NCBI GenBank assembly: GCA_034696485.1
Contig: JAQIWT010001402.1
Location: 1 to 10,948, forward strand
DNA length: 10,948 bases
Direction of reading: 5' to 3'
Source: Isohypsibius dastychi
Lineage: Eukaryota > Tardigrada > Eutardigrada > Parachela > Isohypsibiidae
Part shown: piece after piece, positions 8,420-10,948 of the stretch
How the letters are laid out: each line of letters begins with the position of its first letter
How positions within the stretch are numbered: the first letter of the stretch is position 1
Notes under the pieces: model-generated
Seen by the model: the letters and a program-made list of their open reading frames with translations, nothing else
The model's database searches: none
What the model was told of the DNA's origin: nothing
Translations under genes and position numbers: made by a program

Positions 8420-8425
8420 AATAAA
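8420..8425 (+). terminator. Poly(A) signal candidate, SOD-like gene
   Basis: A canonical AATAAA lies 86 bases past the SOD stop codon at 8331-8333. A second copy at 8485-8490 is an alternative that would extend the transcript almost to the MFSD1 stop codon. Confidence 0.6.
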
Positions 8426-8461
8426 TACAATTGCAGAAAATTATTGCTGCCGGAAATGAAA

Positions 8462-8467
8462 TTTAAT
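8462..8467 (-). terminator. Poly(A) signal candidate (ATTAAA), MFSD1
   Basis: Plus-strand TTTAAT reads ATTAAA on the minus strand, about 52 bases beyond the MFSD1 stop at 8520. It is the commonest variant signal, and I saw no canonical AATAAA on this strand nearby. Confidence 0.4.
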
Positions 8468-8519
8468 ATAAATTATAAATGGAAAATAAATGAGTGTAAA
8501 TACAAATTTAGGATGATGA

Positions 8520-10948
8520 TTAAGTATTCAAGTAATCCGATGCCATTAATGGTTCTTCGTCAGATGCAGTGGAAAACTCTTTGTCGGAACTGATATCGGA
8601 AGTGTCACTTCCGGCTTGTAACCTCGCAGTTTCCCGTTCTGCTTGCGTCGGTTTTAGACGGTTTCCGGTTCGCCAATCCGAAATAACCAATATAATCGCT
8701 AACAATAACCCAACACCGGCGCAAGATGACAGAAACCATAGCACGTCCGCCCAGGCTTCCATGATGACTTTTCCGGTCTGACTCATAAGCATTCCGACTA
8801 ACGCGTTAGAAACGCCAACTCCGAACATTTGGAAAGATGTGAGCAATCCCATCGCAGTTCCAACACCGCTGCTTGGTACCAAAAACGGGGCGCAACTCCA
8901 AGCGATTGCCGCGACTAGGGTGTAGGAGATCCCCATCATCATGCAGAACAGAAGAGGCGGGAAACTCGGGATGAACATGAGGAAAATGTAGCCGGAAAAT
9001 AAAATGGTGGGTGCAGCGAGAACCCATAAACCACGCCGACCAACGAGGTCGGAAAGAAATCCGAACAATGGAGATATCAACGCGATGTCGTAGGTGGAAC
9101 CGGCGATGTAGCCCGCGTACACTTCCGTGTAGTTATTTCTGTCCTATAAGCAACACCAACAATTTTTCTAACGACTAGGCACTTCGAATGTGACGCACAG
9201 ACTTGCTAAACTATTCCCAAAAAAATTGAATTTATTCAATTACTGTATCCTTTCAGATGTATCCTTTCAGTCTGGTTACATACTTTTAACTACCAAATTC
9301 ATTACCCTAAGTTCTCACACTCTCTAACACGAATCCAAGGCGAACTGAAGGCTTAATCAATAATGTACTAATTATCATGAAGCAAGAAAGCAGAAATTAA
9401 CTGCATCATCAAATTCTCTCATAATTTCGCACCTTAATATCCTCAGTTTCTCTCGCTAGCCACTTCGGTAATTCACCGTAACTGGAATTATCAACCGTTC
9501 TCACGATAAAATGGGTCTCATCGTTTCGTATGCGTTTTTTTTTTTTTTTGCACTGAGAGACTCACAATTTGTGGTGCGAGATATTAAGAATTGTAGTTAT
9601 TTTCAGAATCAGGAAGAGGCAAATTTCATTTCCTTCGGTTTCTGAAGTCATCGGAAATGTTTCAGAACACTTGCTTGAAAGCTTGTTAGATTCAGAAATT
9701 ATTCCTTATGTGAGTGGAAGTGGGGGAAAATTTGTCAGCTCAATGTGAATTGATTGAACAAATTTTTAAAAAATTTGATTAAGAAATTTAATGAAATGAA
9801 CTCAGCGATGCTCAGAATTTTCGATTAAAACTTCATTACTTTTGAAAATATTCCGGCCACCTGAACGCCTCTGACTCAAAATCTTCATTCAACTCACCTG
9901 GAAGAATTTTGGGGCTTCAGCGACGAACGGGAACACTCCGGCATAAAAGAATACAAGAAGTAAGCACAGGACCCAAAACGATGCGCCGAAATCCTTAATC
10001 ATTTTCAACTGGAACGGTTCGTTCCCGTTTTCTGTGCTGGGATCCAGCCCGATCCGTCTCAGTCCAACTGCATGAACATATCCAGCAGCAACTGCTCCGA
10101 TTAGACCAATTCCACATAACATAGTTCCCAGGCATAATGTCGTCCGCAATCCAATTGCACGTGCAACATTTTCCGTGAACAAGAAATTAGTGACACTCCC
10201 TAAGCGTCCCGCTACAATAGATATCGCAAAAGCCAGCCCGAGCTCGTGGTTTTTGAACCAGAATGACTGGAGCCGACTGGTTATTACTCCGGTTGAGGAA
10301 CTTCCGACGCCAAAAACCATCCTTCCGATCATCATCAAAATAAATGCAGGCTTTTCATCCAGGAACGCGCTTGCCGAAAACAAGGCACTGTAAAAATCAC
10401 AAAACTTGCTTCCGGATTTTCAATATTTATTTTGGACGTACCTTGATTTTCTCAGTTTTTAATATATTGATTAATTATGACTTTGCTTTACACATTCCGA
10501 CTTTTTTGGCGTACAAATGATTGCAAAGCATTTATTAAAAATTCATTTTTGAGATACAAAAAAGTCAAGTGTTGCAATGTCTGATAAAATCGGAAGTTTG
10601 TTTTCAAGCTTAAAAGATAACAGAAAAGTTCAAACATCAGTGCACCTTCATTTATTAGATAATATATTTTCTGATTGGCAACATGGATTTTTGACACCCT
10701 AATAAGTGAAGGAGACGATGCTGGATTGTACACCTTGACAGATAAACTTACGATCCGAGGAAAAAAAGTCCTCCATAAGCAACCAATGTAATTTTACATC
10801 CAAATCTGAAAATGAAAACAATGATCCCAAAACATATCCAGCGCAAATCCCAAGCACCAAGCTGTTTTTCATTACCTGTCCGCTAAAACTCCCGAAAAAG
10901 GAACAATGGCAGCTCCAAACCACGCATAAACAGCATAAAGAAGATTAA
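8520..10948 (-). CDS. MFSD1: MFSD1-like lysosomal major facilitator transporter, 3' part (4 exons, N-terminus outside)
   Basis: Exons in transcript order are 10948-10876 (partial), 10805-10752, 10387-9898 and 9143-8520. They give 412 codons with the frame intact; human MFSD1 has about 465, so roughly the first transmembrane helix and N-terminal tail lie off the right edge. Alignment to MFSD1 is clear at NLLYAVYAWF, IGRMVFGVG, SFWFKNHELGLAFAI, IKDFGASFWVL and FFYAGVFPFV. The MFS loop motif occurs in both halves (GVLADRFGCK and GFLSDLVGRRG). Hydrophobic helices fill most of the sequence up to a cytosolic tail of about 50 residues rich in Ser, Asp and Glu. Mammalian MFSD1 exports dipeptides from lysosomes with its partner GLMP. 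Substrate and location here are inferred from the family. The tail ends with an acidic di-leucine-like DEEPLM. MFSD1 is the best fit, but another MFSD1-type paralogue is possible. Confidence 0.85.
9243..9270. repeat. Two-copy 14 bp tandem repeat
   Basis: Two adjacent units, CTGTATCCTTTCAG and ATGTATCCTTTCAG, differ only in the first base. The tandem arrangement looks like a recent slippage duplication inside the MFSD1 intron. Confidence 0.85.
9535..9549. repeat. Homopolymer run T15
   Basis: Fifteen consecutive T residues lie in the MFSD1 intron (A15 on the coding strand). No flanking target-site duplication or retroposon body was recognised, so it is listed as a simple repeat. Confidence 0.9.
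10388..10751 (-). other. MFSD1 intron (364 bp)
   Basis: This intron runs from donor GTAAGT (10751) to acceptor ATTTTTACAG (ending at 10388). It is AT-rich, and the junction restores GS then ALFSAS in frame. Open frames within it have no similarity I can recognise. Nothing else was seen. Confidence 0.85.

Larger units (their letters stand above)
8334..8519. other. Convergent 3' flanks of the SOD-like gene and MFSD1
   Basis: Only 186 AT-rich bases separate the two stop codons of these tail-to-tail genes. Plus-strand AATAAA occurs at 8420-8425 and at 8485-8490. A minus-strand ATTAAA (plus TTTAAT) is at 8462-8467. If the second plus-strand signal or the minus-strand signal is used, the two mRNAs overlap in their 3' UTRs. 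The open frame over this stretch is Lys/Asn-rich and not credible as a gene. Confidence 0.7.
9144..9897 (-). other. MFSD1 intron (754 bp)
   Basis: This intron lies between the exon ending at 9898 (donor GTGAGT) and the exon starting at 9143 (acceptor GCTTATAG). The protein alignment is continuous (APKFFQ, then DRNNYTEVYAG), so no exon is missing. It is AT-rich with a T15 run at 9535-9549, a 14 bp tandem duplication at 9243-9270 and some small inverted repeats near 9602-9667. No gene was seen in it. Confidence 0.85.

Noticed and set aside
8348-8593. Lys/Asn-rich open frame between the SOD-like gene and MFSD1
   Set aside because: It spans AT-rich 3' UTR and poly(A) signals and runs antisense into the MFSD1 C-terminus. 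There is no coding signature.
9535-9549. T15 run as a possible retroposon tail
   Set aside because: No retroposon body, reverse-transcriptase remnant or flanking direct repeats could be seen. It is treated as a simple repeat.

Overview
The window is nuclear DNA from an animal with a compact genome. It carries five protein genes, four of them with many short introns (55 to about 750 bp, apart from one long one) that use GT..AG splice sites. All five have clear animal orthologues. There is no bacterial operon structure, mobile element, RNA gene or CRISPR array. Exons were reconstructed by hand from splice signals, phase and remembered family alignments. The organism cannot be fixed from the sequence. 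An invertebrate is likely from the intron sizes and AT-rich spacers. A tardigrade is one possibility, because SOD paralogues with lost metal ligands are, as I recall, reported there. Springtails, crustaceans and mites are not excluded.

Layout: (1) 1-95, minus strand: the first 31 codons of a probable Notchless gene (NLE1, 60S ribosome assembly), running off the left edge. (2) 96-484: a short divergent promoter shared with VPS36. (3) 485-7012, plus strand: VPS36 (ESCRT-II), ten coding exons, 384 codons. Exon 1 lies at 485-592 and exon 2 only starts at 5251. (4) 901-4944, minus strand: a complete NAT10 gene (RNA cytidine acetyltransferase), six coding exons, 1009 codons, lying wholly inside VPS36 intron 1 on the opposite strand. 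(5) 7311-8333, plus strand: a secreted Cu/Zn superoxide dismutase-like protein, three exons, 190 codons. It has a TATA box 40 bp upstream of the ATG and has lost one copper ligand and two zinc ligands. (6) 8520-10948, minus strand: an MFSD1-like lysosomal transporter of the major facilitator superfamily; four exons are present and the N-terminus lies beyond the right edge. It converges on the SOD gene, with 186 bp between the stop codons.

The products fall into two themes: ribosome and RNA maturation (NLE1, NAT10) and endolysosomal traffic or transport (VPS36, MFSD1), plus one secreted redox-family protein. No operon-like cooperation is implied. The notable points are the nested NAT10/VPS36 arrangement, the degenerate SOD active site, and a VPS36 tandem splice acceptor whose upstream choice gives an immediate stop codon.
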